This document shows, piece by piece, positions 1 through 8,658 of a stretch of DNA of 59,722 nt (within the stretch, counting starts at the first letter, position 1; every line of letters starts with the position of its first letter). A program made the position numbers and the translations under genes. The stretch covers positions 1 to 59,722 of the forward strand of contig JAKAUW010000062.1 of the NCBI GenBank assembly GCA_021817455.1, in the 5' to 3' direction. The notes beneath the pieces are model-generated. The model did not search any database, had not been told where the DNA came from, and saw nothing but the letters and a program-made list of their open reading frames with translations. This DNA is from Thermoplasmata archaeon (GTDB lineage Archaea; Thermoplasmatota; Thermoplasmata; Thermoplasmatales; Thermoplasmataceae).

Positions 1-222
1 TTGTTGTTGTCATAGATCCACTGCTTGTTTATGTTCAATAAAGGTAAAATGCATCTCACTATAAATTAGATGGTATATGCGTAATTTTAGAGCTGTTGTT
101 ATAATTCTCCAGGGAAATAGAAAAAACCCATTCGATGTTAGAAAAGTGCATGTTATTTTATTATCTATAGTAATAGCTGGCACCACTACTTTTTATATAT
201 TAGTAATAAATGGCGTGAGAAG
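1..222. other. 5' intergenic region with no recognisable gene
   Basis: AT-rich, and no reading frame of useful length on either strand. The only recognisable element is the TATA-like box at 191-200 that serves the next gene. No tRNA, repeat array or convincing hairpin was seen. Confidence 0.5.
191..201 (+). promoter_or_regulatory. TATA-like box of the HTH-CBS gene
   Basis: The run TTTTATATAT lies 23-32 nt before the ATG at 223. That is where an archaeal box A would sit if transcription began at or very near the start codon. A leaderless message is therefore inferred. Confidence 0.55.
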
Positions 223-801
223 ATGTTGCCTTCCATTGAGGAACTCAGGAAGATGAGGAAGAACCTTGGCATCAGCCAGAAAGAGCTGGCAAAGATCAGC
301 GGGGTAAGCCAGTCCTATATAGCCCGCTTAGAAAAAGGAAGCATCAATCCCACCTATGACAAGGTCAGAAAGATTTTTGAATACCTTAACAAGACTGGCC
401 AGAAAGCCAACGCAATTGACATTACTGCTGAGAAAATCATGAGCACCTCTGTCTTAACCTGCTACCCCACGGATTCCATAATTTCCGCCCTGAACACCAT
501 GAGGGAAAAAGGCTTCTCACAGCTTCCGGTTGTTACAATGGATGGGAAGGTAATAGGCAGCGTGTCGGAAACCGACATCAATGATATGCTGCTTAAGGGA
601 GCCACACCAGATTCTCTAAGGTCACTCATTGTCAGGAAGGTAATGGGCGTAACACTCCCCCAGCTGGACAAAGGTTCCCCCATTTCCATGATCTACCCTC
701 TCCTGAAATATTCAAATGCAGTTCTTATAGTGGACGGGGGAGAACTAAAGGGAATTATAACCAAAGCGGATATTCTCAAAGCTGTAGAAGAGTATGCTTA
801 A
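223..801 (+). CDS. XRE-type HTH regulator with paired CBS domains
   Basis: 192 aa. Residues 5-60 form a Cro/CI-type helix-turn-helix ([20 protein letters not shown]), so the protein should bind DNA. Residues about 67-190 carry two CBS repeats; the first has the usual TVxPxDSI-like opening ([11 protein letters not shown]). CBS pairs generally bind adenosyl ligands such as AMP, ATP or SAM, so this is likely an energy- or SAM-sensing repressor or activator; the ligand cannot be told from the sequence. This HTH-plus-CBS architecture is frequent in archaea. The gene overlaps carS by 8 nt and heads a carS-pth2 unit. The ATG at 223 is supported by the TATA box at 191-200. Confidence 0.88.
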   Translation: MLPSIEELRKMRKNLGISQKELAKISGVSQSYIARLEKGSINPTYDKVRKIFEYLNKTGQKANAIDITAEKIMSTSVLTCYPTDSIISALNTMREKGFSQLPVVTMDGKVIGSVSETDINDMLLKGATPDSLRSLIVRKVMGVTLPQLDKGSPISMIYPLLKYSNAVLIVDGGELKGIITKADILKAVEEYA

Positions 802-1357
802 CATCCCGCTCTCCATAATTGAGGCTTTCGTCCTGTTTATTCCCGGCTTCATAGCCAATCCAGCAGCGGTCATAACAGGAGGGCATTTCACCATGGATGG
901 GGGAAGGAACTTCTTTGATGGAAAGCGGATCTTCGGAGACGGCAAAACTTGGACAGGCTATTTCGGCGGCTCACTTATTGGGGTTATCTCTGGCTTTTTG
1001 CTTACTGGCATTTTCCTGCTTTTTGGAATTTCCGGTTCTTTCTCTTATGGAAACACCTTTCCCGCAATTCTTATCACCCTTCTTGCGATGTCTTTCGGCT
1101 CGCTAACTGGAGATGTTACTGGCTCCTTCATAAAAAGGAGAATTGGCATTCAGAGAGGAGGAAAGGGTTCGCTCCTTGACCAGTGGCCATTTGTGCTTGT
1201 CTCATTCCTGTTCCTGATTATTTTCTCAAGAAGCTTCTTCATGGCTTACTATGGAAATATTATAGGTGCAATCGCAATTCTTGTAATTACACCACCGCTT
1301 CACAGGGCAGTCAACATTATCGGGTATAAGATGAAGAAAAAGGATGTCCCATGGTAG
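794..1357 (+). CDS. carS: CDP-archaeol synthase
   Basis: 187 aa integral membrane protein with about five hydrophobic segments. CarS activates 2,3-di-O-geranylgeranylglycerol phosphate with CTP to CDP-archaeol, the third membrane step of archaeal phospholipid synthesis. The family signature is clear near residues 19-53: [12 protein letters not shown], then GGHFTMDGG, then [12 protein letters not shown]. Length matches the family. It overlaps the upstream regulator by 8 nt and pth2 downstream by 7 nt, so the three are probably co-translated. The linkage to a CBS regulator may mean lipid synthesis is tied to nucleotide status; that is inference only. Confidence 0.93.
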   Translation: MLNIPLSIIEAFVLFIPGFIANPAAVITGGHFTMDGGRNFFDGKRIFGDGKTWTGYFGGSLIGVISGFLLTGIFLLFGISGSFSYGNTFPAILITLLAMSFGSLTGDVTGSFIKRRIGIQRGGKGSLLDQWPFVLVSFLFLIIFSRSFFMAYYGNIIGAIAILVITPPLHRAVNIIGYKMKKKDVPW

Positions 1358-1710
1358 ACAACGTAAAGATGGTCATTGCAGTACGGAAGGACCTCGACCT
1401 CGGCAAGGGGAAAATTGCTGCGCAGGCGGCACATGCAGCAGTAAGTTGCGCCCTGAAGGCTGAGAAATATGAGAAGAAGCTCTTCAAGGAATGGCTAAAA
1501 GGTGGCCAGAAAAAGATAGTCATAAGAGTGGAGAACGAAGCTGCCCTCATGGATCTTAAACGCAAAATTGAACCTCTTAGGATTGTGAATGAACTGGTTA
1601 ACGACGCAGGCCGGACACAGATCGCCCCTGGAACAGCAACCTGCCTGGGCATAGGCCCCGTGGAAGAGGAAGTCATCGAGCCCATAACCGGTGGGTACCC
1701 GCTGCTCTGA
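1351..1710 (+). CDS. pth2: Peptidyl-tRNA hydrolase, archaeal type (Pth2)
   Basis: 119 aa, the normal size for the Pth2 family. It releases the peptide from peptidyl-tRNA that has dropped off the ribosome. Recognisable elements are [20 protein letters not shown] at residues 6-25 with the conserved lysines, AAHAAV, and the C-terminal part with [19 protein letters not shown]. The start overlaps the end of carS by 7 nt, so translational coupling is likely. The next gene downstream has its own promoter. Confidence 0.95.
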   Translation: MVDNVKMVIAVRKDLDLGKGKIAAQAAHAAVSCALKAEKYEKKLFKEWLKGGQKKIVIRVENEAALMDLKRKIEPLRIVNELVNDAGRTQIAPGTATCLGIGPVEEEVIEPITGGYPLL

Positions 1711-1747
1711 CTGCCTATATTTGCGCCTAGCGGGGAAAGCTGTTAAC

Positions 1748-1756
1748 TTTAATATA
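1748..1756 (+). promoter_or_regulatory. TATA-like box of acs
   Basis: TTTAATATA lies 22-30 nt ahead of the ATG at 1778, which fits a leaderless acs transcript separate from the carS-pth2 unit. Confidence 0.55.
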
Positions 1757-1777
1757 TGGTGAAACTCTTGATCGCCA

Positions 1778-3724
1778 ATGGCTGAAAGAACAGACGGCAC
1801 TGGATCTTTACCTTTACAGGAAACCTATCATCCCGGCATAGAATCATACAAGCAAGTCTACTCTGAATCCATCAATTTCCCTGAAAAATTTTGGGAAAGC
1901 CAGGCTCAGATATTGGACTGGCACAGGAAGTGGGATAAAGTTCTTGACGAGAGTGATCCTCCGTTTTACAAATGGTTTGCAGGAGGAAAACTGAACGCAT
2001 CCTACAACGCCCTAGATCGGCATCTTCTCAGGAACAGGCGCAACAAGGCAGCATATATTTGGATTGCAGAAAACGGTGAAGAGAAGATCGTTACATACGA
2101 CGGCCTTCACCTCAGGGTCAATAATTTTGCCAAGGCCCTTCTGGATCTCGGAATAAAGAAGGGTGACAGGATCGTCATCTACCTGCCAATGATCCTTGAG
2201 GCTCCTGTTGCCATGCTTGCAGCTGCAAGGATAGGGGCAGTTTTCACTTTCGTCTTTGCCGGATTTGGCGCCGGCGCCCTTGCGGAAAGAATAAATGACT
2301 CTAAGGCCAGACTTGTTATCACTGCTGATGGAGCATTCAGGGGCGGAAAAGTCGTCAGGCTCAAGGAAATTGTGGATGAAGCTTTAGTGCAGTCCTCCAC
2401 AGTTGAAACAGTTGTAGTTGTGCAGCGAACGAAGCATGATATCCAGATGCAGGAAGGCAGGGATATATGGTGGCACGATATTGTTGGCTCAACCATCACA
2501 TACGTTGAACCCGAATGGATGGATGCAAATGATCCGCTATACATTCTCTACACGTCGGGAACAACAGGGAAGCCAAAAGGTGCTGTGCATGGAAACGGCG
2601 GATATGCAGTATGGGTCGCAAACACCCTGAAATGGGCATTCAACCCCGGAGAAGATGACAGGTGGTGGTGCGCGGCAGACATAGGATGGGTTACCGGGCA
2701 CAGCTATATCGTATTTGCACCCCTCTTCCTTGGCCTCACTTCAATAATGTTTGAAGGCGCCATCACATACCCTGCACCAGACAGAATGTGGGAAATCATT
2801 GAACGATACAGGGTAAACCTCCTTTACACTTCACCCACTGCAATCAGGACTCTGATGAGGTACGGCGAAAAATATCCGGAAAAGCACAACCTCGATTCCC
2901 TTAGGGTTCTTGGAACTGTGGGGGAGCCCATAAATCCTGCCGCCTGGAAATGGTACTATGAACATATTGGCAAATCCAACAGCCCCATTATCGACACTTA
3001 CTGGCAGACTGAGACAGGCGGGTTCATGATCGCTCCGCCACTGGCACTGGGGCTTCCGCCACTGAAACCTGGCTCAGGAACCTTCCCCATGCCTGGCGTA
3101 GTCCCGATTATACTTGATGATCATGGAAATGAGGTCCCGACAGGCGAGAAGGGATACATTGCATACAAGAGGCCATGGCCAGGCATGTTCATAACGCTCA
3201 ACAATGATCCCGAGAGATTCAAGAGCACCTATTTCAGCAAATATCCCGGAATGTATTACTGCGGAGACTACGCCATAAAGGACAAGGACGGATACTACTG
3301 GCTGCTTGGGAGAGCGGATGAGGTCCTCAATGTTTCCGGACACAGGCTGGGTACCATTGAGATCGAGGATGCGTTGATAGCTTCCCCTGAAGTTGCAGAA
3401 TCCGCTGTGTTTGGAAGGCCGGATCCAGTGAAAGGCGAGGTAATCGTAGCCTTCGTCGTTGTGAAGGAAGACCATGAAGGGAACGGGGAAGTTGTCAATT
3501 CCATCAGGAAAAGGATAAGGACTGAACTGGGCCCAATTTACGTCCCTGAGGAAATACATGTTGTTAAATCCCTGCCAAAGACAAGGAGCGGTAAAATCAT
3601 GAGGCGAGTTGTTAAAGCTGTGGCACTGAACCAGCTTCCTGGGGACATAAGCACCCTTGAAAACTCTGCCTCAGTTGACGAAGTAAAGGCGGCAATAGAT
3701 TTGTTCAGGAAGGAAACTTCCTGA
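1778..3724 (+). CDS. acs: Acetyl-CoA synthetase (AMP-forming)
   Basis: 648 aa, full length for the Acs family. It activates acetate (or another short acid) with ATP and CoA to the acyl-CoA. The ATP loop YTSGTTGKPKGAVH is intact at about residue 257. TDTYWQTETGG-type sequence lies in the middle, GRADEVLNVSGHRLGT marks the hinge, and the A10 motif TRSGKIMRR near residue 604 carries the catalytic lysine that is acetylated in bacterial Acs. The N-terminal YKQVYSESINFPEKFW is typical of Acs rather than long-chain ligases. The gene has its own leaderless promoter and is convergent with an MFS carrier gene 12 nt away. Substrate preference between acetate and propionate cannot be decided. Confidence 0.93.
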   Translation: MAERTDGTGSLPLQETYHPGIESYKQVYSESINFPEKFWESQAQILDWHRKWDKVLDESDPPFYKWFAGGKLNASYNALDRHLLRNRRNKAAYIWIAENGEEKIVTYDGLHLRVNNFAKALLDLGIKKGDRIVIYLPMILEAPVAMLAAARIGAVFTFVFAGFGAGALAERINDSKARLVITADGAFRGGKVVRLKEIVDEALVQSSTVETVVVVQRTKHDIQMQEGRDIWWHDIVGSTITYVEPEWMDANDPLYILYTSGTTGKPKGAVHGNGGYAVWVANTLKWAFNPGEDDRWWCAADIGWVTGHSYIVFAPLFLGLTSIMFEGAITYPAPDRMWEIIERYRVNLLYTSPTAIRTLMRYGEKYPEKHNLDSLRVLGTVGEPINPAAWKWYYEHIGKSNSPIIDTYWQTETGGFMIAPPLALGLPPLKPGSGTFPMPGVVPIILDDHGNEVPTGEKGYIAYKRPWPGMFITLNNDPERFKSTYFSKYPGMYYCGDYAIKDKDGYYWLLGRADEVLNVSGHRLGTIEIEDALIASPEVAESAVFGRPDPVKGEVIVAFVVVKEDHEGNGEVVNSIRKRIRTELGPIYVPEEIHVVKSLPKTRSGKIMRRVVKAVALNQLPGDISTLENSASVDEVKAAIDLFRKETS

Positions 3725-3736
3725 CCCTGATCTTTC

Positions 3737-4963
3737 TCAAATTTGTAGCTGGGTTGGCTCCCTTCTGTCCTGTACCAGCGTTTTGCCTCCAAATTTCAAC
3801 ACTGTAAGTGAAACGGCAACTCCCAGTAGCATGAGTGGCCCCCACATATACAGGGGGTCTGATGAGAACTTAGTGAGAAGGACTGTCCCGATCACGGGAG
3901 CTATGGGCATTATGAGCCCCATGATCAGCTGGAAAGCCCCGTAGTACTGGCCTCTGCGGTCTGCAGGTGCCATCTTTCCGACCACACTGTATGCAACGGG
4001 CGACAGGATGTTCTCACCTATTGTTATGAACACTACATCCACCGCAAGAAAGATGAGGTTGCTGCTGAACACCAGGGCGAAGAATGAGAAGGCATATACA
4101 AACCCACCAAGTGCAATCCTCCTGTAATCCTTCATCCTCGCAAGCGCCCAGTTTATTGGTATCTGCAGGAATACAACCACAACACCGTTGATTGCGTACA
4201 GGATTCCGATGAAACTGTTTGGAACCAAATCCACATTGCTCCAGAAAAGGGTCAGGGTGGTTCCCCACTGCCCAGCAATGAACCACACTGACGCAATGAG
4301 GATGCAGAGCATTAAGAACGGCCTGTCGGATATGGGGATCTGCATCTTCTCCCTTCCATGAGGCTGAACCACGCGGGTCTCCTTGACGTATTTTATGTAA
4401 AGGTACCACTCCCCTATGGATGCGATCGCAGGGAACAGGAAGACCAGTGCATAATTTACCACAGACAGGAAACCGCCGATTGCGGGGCCCAGGGAGAAGC
4501 CTATATTTCCACCAATCCTGACTATGCTGAATGCATCGGTCCTCTCCACTTCACTGGTAGTGTCTGTGAGGACAACATTGTCAAGAATGCCCTGTATGCT
4601 GCTGAACGGCTCAACGAGGATGAATGCAATATACAGTATGAGATCCGGCAAATGCAGGTAAACTGACACGGTGATTGCAAGTAGAAGGGAGATAATTATT
4701 GGAGGAAGCCAGATTGCAGCGATCCTCCTTCCGATCCTGTCGATGAGATTTCCCCCGTAAATGGAGAAAGGGAGGGTGACCATGGCAGTAACAAAGAACA
4801 GCACTCCCACGTAGACATAAGGAATGTGCCTAATGTTGGAAAGATAAAGGGGGATGAATATCCAGGCCTGTGACCTTCCAAGTATCCTGATCAGTTGTGC
4901 CATAGATATGGCACCGACGTAGCGGTTCGAAAGGATGCTGAAGTTTAGACCGGGTATTTTCAT
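3737..4963 (-). CDS. MFS transporter
   Basis: 408 aa with about twelve hydrophobic segments, the layout of the major facilitator superfamily. The loop after the second helix contains GGNLIDRIGRRIAAI, a good match to the MFS motif (G-x3-D-x2-G-R-R). A later loop, MAPADRRGQYYGAF, is the equivalent signature in the second half (P-x2-R-G). These features place it near drug-efflux or sugar-phosphate type carriers, but the substrate is not evident. It faces acs and diverges from tmk across about 100 nt. Confidence 0.88.
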   Translation of the reverse strand: MKIPGLNFSILSNRYVGAISMAQLIRILGRSQAWIFIPLYLSNIRHIPYVYVGVLFFVTAMVTLPFSIYGGNLIDRIGRRIAAIWLPPIIISLLLAITVSVYLHLPDLILYIAFILVEPFSSIQGILDNVVLTDTTSEVERTDAFSIVRIGGNIGFSLGPAIGGFLSVVNYALVFLFPAIASIGEWYLYIKYVKETRVVQPHGREKMQIPISDRPFLMLCILIASVWFIAGQWGTTLTLFWSNVDLVPNSFIGILYAINGVVVVFLQIPINWALARMKDYRRIALGGFVYAFSFFALVFSSNLIFLAVDVVFITIGENILSPVAYSVVGKMAPADRRGQYYGAFQLIMGLIMPIAPVIGTVLLTKFSSDPLYMWGPLMLLGVAVSLTVLKFGGKTLVQDRREPTQLQI

Positions 4964-5060
4964 GCCTGCTCAAGAGTTCACACTTATAGCAGCCGAGCAT
5001 ATAATCATGAGCCAGGGATTGTTTTAATAGGGCTTTGGAGATTTGATTCACAGGATTCCA

Positions 5061-5660
5061 ATGTTCGTAGCCTTTGAAGGGATAGACGGAACCGGAAAGA
5101 CTACCCTTGTCTCCATGCTGAAAAAGGAATTGATGGATAGAGGGTACCGTGTATTTGCAACCAAGGAGCCTACTGATGCGCTTGCACTACCTGATGCACT
5201 CAAGGAATCCCGTGATCCCCATTCAGGGTTATCTCTTTTTTTCAGATTCACCGAAGACCGATTTGTTCACCAGAATGAAATCTCAAAGCATCTTGAACTT
5301 GGTGAGATAGTCCTATGCGACCGGTACATTCTCTCCTCCATGGCATACCAGGGGGTGCTTCTTCAGAAGCTCTTCGGAACAAGGGAAAAGGCCATAAGCT
5401 GGATGTCGGCAGTCTCAGACGTGATTAGGGTAAGGCCGGACATAACGTTTTACTTGGATGTTGATCCCGTGATTTCTATGAGGAGGATTTCCCGCCGTGG
5501 TGCCCTCACTGGATTTGAGGAAAACGATTACCTGTCAGGTGTCAGGGAATTTTACAAAGCCATTGATTTCAGCGGCAAGATAGCCATTGATGCCTCTGGG
5601 ACCATTCAGCAGAGCTTTAATGATATCATGAACAGATTGCTTCCACTGCTCAGGCAGTAG
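5061..5660 (+). CDS. tmk: Thymidylate kinase
   Basis: 199 aa. Phosphorylates dTMP to dTDP with ATP. The Walker A loop FEGIDGTGKTT is at residues 4-14, DRYILSSMAYQG is the DR(Y/F) substrate motif, and the C-terminal half keeps the LID-like region. An in-frame TTG at 5043 would add six residues, but I chose ATG 5061. The protein then begins just before the P-loop as in other Tmk proteins, and a TTTTAATA box at 5022-5029 lies a plausible distance upstream. The last 11 nt overlap the end of the convergent methionine aminopeptidase gene. Confidence 0.93.
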   Translation: MFVAFEGIDGTGKTTLVSMLKKELMDRGYRVFATKEPTDALALPDALKESRDPHSGLSLFFRFTEDRFVHQNEISKHLELGEIVLCDRYILSSMAYQGVLLQKLFGTREKAISWMSAVSDVIRVRPDITFYLDVDPVISMRRISRRGALTGFEENDYLSGVREFYKAIDFSGKIAIDASGTIQQSFNDIMNRLLPLLRQ

Positions 5661-6522
5661 TGACAATAACCTCGTCAGACAGTATCATTATTGTGTGCTC
5701 TGCCTGTGATATCATTGTGCCCTTGTGTTCCTTGAGGACTGCAAACTCGCTCACTTCCCTCGACTTCATCATCTTCCGGATATAATCATCGGCATCCGGC
5801 ATCAGTTCCGCTACCCACCTCTGGGCAAAGGGAACCGTGTTGAAATTCTTGTAGAGAATCTCGTCCTGCCTGATCTTTGTTCCGCTCAGTATGTATATGT
5901 TGCCGCCAGGGCCGTTATGTATCATGCCAATGCCGGTGCTCGCAAATGGCTCTATGGCTATGACCATGTCGTTGTGAAGTGTCTTGCTGTTGCCGTCATC
6001 ATAATTTGGAATGAAAATCTCAGAATGCAGATCGTACCTGTTGATTCCGTGTCCGCCGAGGTTCCGTATAGGCTTGAACCCAAACTTCCTGATGGTACTC
6101 TCTATTTCCTCTCCTATCTGCCTGACCTGGATCATTGGCCTCAGCCTTCTGATAGCTGAGTTCAGGGCCTCCCTTGTGGCATCTATGAGAGTGGAATATT
6201 CACCCTTGCCTCCTACTTCAATTGTAGCTGCATTATCTGAAAGGTATCCGTCTACCTGCGCTCCCACGTCGAGTTTCACGACATCTCCCGTCCTGAGCCT
6301 TTTTTTGTCTCCGTGGAAAGGAGAATAGTGGGCTGCTTCATTGTTTATTGAGATATTTACAGGGAAGGATGGCTTTCCTCCAAGGTCCACAATGTGTTTT
6401 TCTATTCCGTTGGCTATATCCAGAAGAAGTGCATCCGGTTCAACCAAGCTCTTGCCGAACTCTAATCCCTTCCTGCCAATTGAGCCTGCAAGCCTGTATT
6501 TCTCCTTGACTTCCTGATCCAC
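5650..6522 (-). CDS. map: Methionine aminopeptidase, type II
   Basis: 290 aa, typical for archaeal Map. Removes the initiator methionine from new proteins. The two-metal pitta-bread active site is recognisable: AAHYSPFHGD carries the first histidine, VVKLDVGAQVDGYLSDNAA the two aspartates, GGHGINRYDLH a further histidine, IAIEPFA a glutamate, and QAEHTIMI the last glutamate. The type II insertion between the metal ligands is present. A TATA-like TTTATAG lies about 35 nt upstream on this strand. It is convergent with tmk and overlaps it by 11 nt. Confidence 0.94.
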   Translation of the reverse strand: MDQEVKEKYRLAGSIGRKGLEFGKSLVEPDALLLDIANGIEKHIVDLGGKPSFPVNISINNEAAHYSPFHGDKKRLRTGDVVKLDVGAQVDGYLSDNAATIEVGGKGEYSTLIDATREALNSAIRRLRPMIQVRQIGEEIESTIRKFGFKPIRNLGGHGINRYDLHSEIFIPNYDDGNSKTLHNDMVIAIEPFASTGIGMIHNGPGGNIYILSGTKIRQDEILYKNFNTVPFAQRWVAELMPDADDYIRKMMKSREVSEFAVLKEHKGTMISQAEHTIMILSDEVIVTTA

Positions 6523-6565
6523 CTTAACTCAACGCCTAGGCAAAAATGGCTTATCTCTATAAAAC

Positions 6566-6581
6566 CTGATCGCGGAATCAG
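6566..6581. promoter_or_regulatory. Small inverted repeat in the map / Rieske divergent promoter region
   Basis: CTGAT-cgcgga-ATCAG, a 5-bp inverted repeat with a 6-nt spacer, between the divergent map and Rieske genes. It sits beside the likely map box A. It could be a regulator site, but it is short enough to occur by chance. Confidence 0.25.
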
Positions 6582-6626
6582 CCAAATCCAGAAAATTATA
6601 ATTGCACATATGCATAATTGATAACC

Positions 6627-6944
6627 ATGACTTGGTACAAAGTATTGAAAGAAGGAGCCATGAAGGATGGGGATCTTTTCAAGGTGCAGGTTGAAGGCAG
6701 GGAAGTTCTTATCATTAGGGACGGAAACAGCTATTACGCGACATCACACCTGTGCACCCACGAGGATTACGATCTCTCAGAAGGATTCATGGATGACCAT
6801 CAGCTCATATGCCCCAACCATTTTGCAACGTTCAACCCTAAGGATGGGTCAGTCATTAGCCCGCCTGAGGGTGCAGGAGATATTAGCCCTCTCAAATCCT
6901 ACAAGACCAAGGTTGAGAACGGCGAAATCATGGTTGAACTATAA
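6627..6944 (+). CDS. Rieske [2Fe-2S] ferredoxin
   Basis: 105 aa soluble single-domain Rieske protein, an electron carrier. The cluster ligands are plain: C43 and H45 in CTHEDY, and C62 and H65 in CPNHF, separated by 16 residues, which is the CxH...CxxH pattern. No transmembrane helix is present, so it resembles dioxygenase or nitrite-reductase small-subunit ferredoxins more than the bc1-type Rieske. A TTG at 6618 is in frame, but ATG 6627 gives the usual MTWYKV start. It stands alone, and no oxygenase gene is near; the partner is unknown. Confidence 0.92.
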   Translation: MTWYKVLKEGAMKDGDLFKVQVEGREVLIIRDGNSYYATSHLCTHEDYDLSEGFMDDHQLICPNHFATFNPKDGSVISPPEGAGDISPLKSYKTKVENGEIMVEL

Positions 6945-7046
6945 CCAACACAACTTTATTTTTATTCGCAAAGATAGCATAAAAGTTTGCGGAAACCCCA
7001 TTTTCAGCATGTGCAGATTATTAGCAAAATACAAAGAAAGCAAATT

Positions 7047-7063
7047 ATAGCAACTGATGCTAT
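7047..7063. promoter_or_regulatory. Inverted repeat at the RHH gene start (possible autoregulatory operator)
   Basis: ATAGCA-ACTGA-TGCTAT, a perfect 6-bp inverted repeat with a 5-nt spacer, lies 8-24 nt before the ATG at 7071. A further ATAGCAT half-site lies near 6974-6980. The downstream gene encodes a ribbon-helix-helix-like protein, and RHH proteins commonly repress their own promoter at such repeats. Binding is inferred. Confidence 0.45.
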
Positions 7064-7070
7064 CTAAATC

Positions 7071-7631
7071 ATGGCTAGACTGAATGTTTCTTTATCCAAT
7101 GAACTGGCCGGCAGGATTACCGATGAAGCTGCCAGGATGGGTAAGACCATAAGCTCCCTTATCACGGAGGCAGCCATACAGTACATTGAACTGAAAGAAC
7201 AGGGCCTGGATATCGGATCCATCAATGACTTCCTGACCTATTTCCATATAATTACTTCAACACGATCAGTTCCCGTTCCATTCAGGCTATTCGACGATAT
7301 GCTTGCCATTTCCATGGATGAATCCGAGGAGAAACCGCCCAAGCTTTTCTACGAGACCGGACTTGTCATTGGAAACCTCCTGAGGAACTATGCCTCTGAT
7401 ATGGATAGTTTGTCCCGGCTTTCTGAAAAACTTAAGATAAAATTGCCCCTTGATGACATAAGATTCAAGAGGAACAAAGATCTGTGGGAGGCCACTATTT
7501 CCGGGGCAGGTTATGGCCAGAGTTCATCTGAGTGCCTTGCCTCAGGCCTTAAAGGTTTCCTGGAAGCATACCAGATGAAAATAAAATCCATGGAAGTCAT
7601 GGCTGGATTCGTCAGAGCCACTTTCCAGTAA
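7071..7631 (+). CDS. Ribbon-helix-helix (CopG-like) domain protein
   Basis: 186 aa. The first 45 residues (ARLNVSLSNELAGRI, then ARMGKTISSLITEA) have the beta-strand, helix, helix pattern of ribbon-helix-helix DNA-binding proteins. The remaining 140 residues match no domain I recognise. They contain a mixed helical part and a segment, DIRFKRNKDLWEATISGAGY, that reads like a C-terminal sensor domain. No antitoxin-toxin pairing is seen with its neighbours. A palindrome directly ahead of the start suggests self-regulation. Function beyond probable DNA binding is unknown. Confidence 0.7.
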   Translation: MARLNVSLSNELAGRITDEAARMGKTISSLITEAAIQYIELKEQGLDIGSINDFLTYFHIITSTRSVPVPFRLFDDMLAISMDESEEKPPKLFYETGLVIGNLLRNYASDMDSLSRLSEKLKIKLPLDDIRFKRNKDLWEATISGAGYGQSSSECLASGLKGFLEAYQMKIKSMEVMAGFVRATFQ

Positions 7632-7657
7632 CTTTTACCTTTTTTGGAGTGCGCGAT

Positions 7658-7673
7658 TGCGCAAGCTTGCGCA
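7658..7673. repeat. Perfect 16-bp palindrome
   Basis: TGCGCAAGCTTGCGCA reads the same on both strands. It is GC-rich in an otherwise AT-rich spacer and is preceded by a further GTGCGCGAT run. It lies between the RHH gene stop and the membrane protein gene, followed 15 nt later by a 9-bp hairpin. It could be a dimeric protein site or a transcript fold. Confidence 0.8.
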
Positions 7674-7688
7674 TGGGCGTGCACGCTG

Positions 7689-7713
7689 TGTTATTGCCTG
7701 TTTCGCAATAACA
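7689..7713 (+). promoter_or_regulatory. 9-bp hairpin in the leader of the membrane protein gene
   Basis: TGTTATTGC and GCAATAACA flank a 7-nt loop (CTGTTTC), giving a perfect 9-bp stem. It ends 13 nt before the ATG at 7727, and a TGGGG Shine-Dalgarno-like run follows immediately. The position is right for control of translation or for transcription attenuation. Which one applies is unknown. Confidence 0.6.
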
Positions 7714-7726
7714 TCTGGGGATTAAA

Positions 7727-8317
7727 ATGGTATTTGTAGATCCATTGGCAGTAATGTTGATTGGTCTTGCCATGAGCACAACAGTAGGCGGTTTTTATTT
7801 CTTCTTTGTTGCCCGTGGCAAATATGAACATGTGAGGTCACTCGCCGTTCCGGCAATTGCAATAGGAATATTTGACGCAGTAGCAGGGTTTTACATGGCA
7901 TTTGGCTGGCCCATGACAGGATTCGGAACAGCATATAACATGCTCTTTGGCGATCCGCTCCTTCTTGCCGGGCTCATCCTGGTCATGGGAGGTATAATGG
8001 GCTATCGTGATCCAGAACACATCCACTGGAACATAGTTCCACTGCTGATTCTGTTTGTGGGTATTTATACGCTGGTTGGGGCGTTCAGTATTGTCCAGTT
8101 GAATCTTGAAAAGGGGCAGAACCTCATCACAGCAATGGGGCTTTACGTCTTCGATGGGCTTGGAGCAGTACTGGCACCAGTCATGTATCTCAAGCCTGTT
8201 AATTCCACCACAAAAGGCCTCTACTATATGGTATGGATAGTACTAGGAATCGGAACAGTGTTTGCCCTTGTGATTGGTTTCATGGCCCTTAACGGCCACC
8301 TTGCCAGCCCACCATAA
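7727..8317 (+). CDS. Multi-spanning membrane protein, DUF981-like
   Basis: 196 aa with about six hydrophobic helices and short loops. From memory it resembles the archaeal DUF981 family found in Thermoplasmatales, which has no known function. Charged residues are few; FVARGKYEHVRSLAVP and GYRDPEHIHWN are the main polar stretches, and histidines and aspartates in the loops might bind a metal. It is preceded by a TGGGG ribosome-binding site and an unusually structured spacer, suggesting regulated expression. Transport or sensing is possible but nothing is assigned. Confidence 0.7.
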   Translation: MVFVDPLAVMLIGLAMSTTVGGFYFFFVARGKYEHVRSLAVPAIAIGIFDAVAGFYMAFGWPMTGFGTAYNMLFGDPLLLAGLILVMGGIMGYRDPEHIHWNIVPLLILFVGIYTLVGAFSIVQLNLEKGQNLITAMGLYVFDGLGAVLAPVMYLKPVNSTTKGLYYMVWIVLGIGTVFALVIGFMALNGHLASPP

Positions 8318-8378
8318 ATGGGGGGACAGAGGGATCACAGTAAGTGTTCCCTCATCTCTATTTTAAGAGTGGTATGGA

Positions 8379-8573
8379 ATGCCGGAAAGCAGTAAATCCA
8401 TTTCACTTCAATGCGGTTCCTGCGACTCAGCGGACATAAAATGCACGAACCTGAAAGAGGTACTCTACAGCCATCTGATGGAACTCACATATTCATGCGG
8501 GAATTGCGGGCATTCAGGAACAATAATACTTGACTGCATTGTGGCCCATGGGCTTAGGGTAAGTATCCAATAG
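8379..8573 (+). CDS. Small zinc-ribbon protein
   Basis: 64 aa with two cysteine pairs, CGSC near residue 12 and CGNC near residue 40, spaced as in a zinc ribbon. The middle part is neutral and slightly hydrophobic. A TTTTAAGAG run about 20 nt upstream may be a box A. The cysteine pairs argue that it is a real gene. Small archaeal zinc ribbons are often transcription or RNA-binding accessories, but no partner is visible. Confidence 0.6.
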   Translation: MPESSKSISLQCGSCDSADIKCTNLKEVLYSHLMELTYSCGNCGHSGTIILDCIVAHGLRVSIQ

Positions 8574-8630
8574 ACCAGGCAGGAAGTAACATAGCTTCTA
8601 TCCATTATTCGGTCCAAGACAACTGAACAG

Positions 8631-8638
8631 CTAAATAA
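8631..8638 (+). promoter_or_regulatory. TATA-like box of etfBA
   Basis: CTAAATAA lies 21-28 nt ahead of the ATG at 8659, consistent with a leaderless etfBA transcript. Confidence 0.5.
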
Positions 8639-8658
8639 CCAAAACATATTTTTGTTCC

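Noticed and set aside
4358-4666. Reading frame opposite the MFS gene
   Set aside because: A shadow frame with no domain; the MFS protein is clearly the coding one.
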